This document shows, piece by piece, positions 63,787-64,000 of a stretch of DNA of 64,000 nt. Within the stretch, counting starts at the first letter, position 1. Each line of letters opens with the position of its first letter. Source of the DNA: Granulibacter bethesdensis CGDNIH1 (lineage in GTDB: Bacteria; Pseudomonadota; Alphaproteobacteria; Acetobacterales; Acetobacteraceae); contig NC_008343.2 of the NCBI RefSeq assembly GCF_000014285.2, forward strand, positions 1,638,501 to 1,702,500, written 5' to 3'. The notes beneath the pieces are model-generated. The model did no database searches and was not told where the DNA came from. It saw only the letters and a program-made list of their open reading frames with translations. Both the position numbers and the translations under genes were made by a program.

Positions 63787-64000
63787 ATATGTTGGAGATT
63801 GATGGCCACAAGGCCGTTGTGCAGTTCGACCCCGAGATCGGCATGTTCCGGGGCGAGTTTGTGGGGCTGACCGGCGGCGGGGATTTTTACGCCGATAGCG
63901 TGGAAGGGCTGAAGCGCGAGGGGCGCGTCTCGCTGCAAGTGTTTCTGGACACCTGCCGTGAGCGCGGCATTGCGCCTTACCGCGCGTTCAGCGGCAAGTT
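63783..64000 (+). CDS. hicB: HicB-family antitoxin (partial, runs off the window)
   Basis: The visible 72 residues have the HicB fold: VVQFDPEIGMFRGEFVGLTG, then FYADSVEGLKREG and FLDTCRERGIAPYRAFSGK. This is the start of the antitoxin, whose C-terminal ribbon-helix-helix or helix-turn-helix DNA-binding part is beyond the edge. The ATGA overlap with hicA couples their translation. Confidence 0.85.
   Translation, partial: MNMLEIDGHKAVVQFDPEIGMFRGEFVGLTGGGDFYADSVEGLKREGRVSLQVFLDTCRERGIAPYRAFSGK

Larger units (their letters stand above)
53181..64000. mobile_element. Left part of an integrative (formerly mobilisable) element at tRNA-Ser
   Basis: The stretch from the integrase gene to the window end has the gene set of a mobilisable genomic island: integrase, AlpA-type regulator, MobC/TraJ-like gene, type IV coupling protein, MobF relaxase, then cargo (DNA methyltransferase, HicAB). 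Orientation is uniform (all plus strand). At least two mobilisation genes are damaged, so the element is probably no longer self-mobilisable. Its right end is outside the window. Confidence 0.85.

Overview
The window looks like the chromosome of a GC-rich alphaproteobacterium, most probably an acetic acid bacterium (Acetobacteraceae, Granulibacter-like). This is inferred from the giant repeat protein with a C-terminal Hint_2-type domain, the alphaproteobacterial form of acetolactate synthase, and the content of OprB-like and alginate-export-like outer membrane proteins. It was not confirmed by any search.

Left part (1-14.6 kb): a small S24/XRE repressor-like gene, then an 11.9-kb gene for a 3970-residue beta-strand repeat protein ending in a Hint domain. 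The gene contains long, nearly identical DNA repeats. An extremely AT-rich non-coding kilobase lies upstream of it and ends in nested inverted repeats.

Core part (14.6-53.2 kb): an alpha/beta hydrolase; a small secreted protein; miaA-ilvB-ilvH-ilvC; serB; a six-gene operon in which an OprB-type porin is translationally coupled to a branched-chain-amino-acid-type ABC importer; a Do/HtrA protease; the Mrp Fe-S carrier; a bacteriophytochrome photosensory core with no output domain; an alginate-export-family porin; a metal/siderophore uptake locus (small leader ORF, DUF2946-like protein, TonB-dependent receptor); a LysR regulator overlapping a TDT-family exporter; dapF-mtaB-ftsY; a low-GC pair of glycosyltransferase genes; rpmI-rplT-pheS-pheT; lepA; and tRNA-Ser(GGA).

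Right part (53.2-64.0 kb): the left end of an integrative element inserted at tRNA-Ser. It carries a P4-type integrase, an unknown two-helix membrane protein, an AlpA-type regulator, an unknown protein and a mobilisation block (MobC/TraJ-like gene, TraD-like coupling protein, MobF relaxase). The mobilisation genes look decayed: the coupling protein has a 2-base frameshift, the relaxase has lost its helicase Walker A region by an in-frame deletion, and the small accessory gene has a strong ribosome binding site in the wrong frame. After them come an MmeI-type adenine methyltransferase whose target-recognition part is much more AT-rich than its flanks, and a HicA/HicB toxin-antitoxin pair. HicB runs off the window, so the right end of the element and any partner genes of the methyltransferase are not visible.
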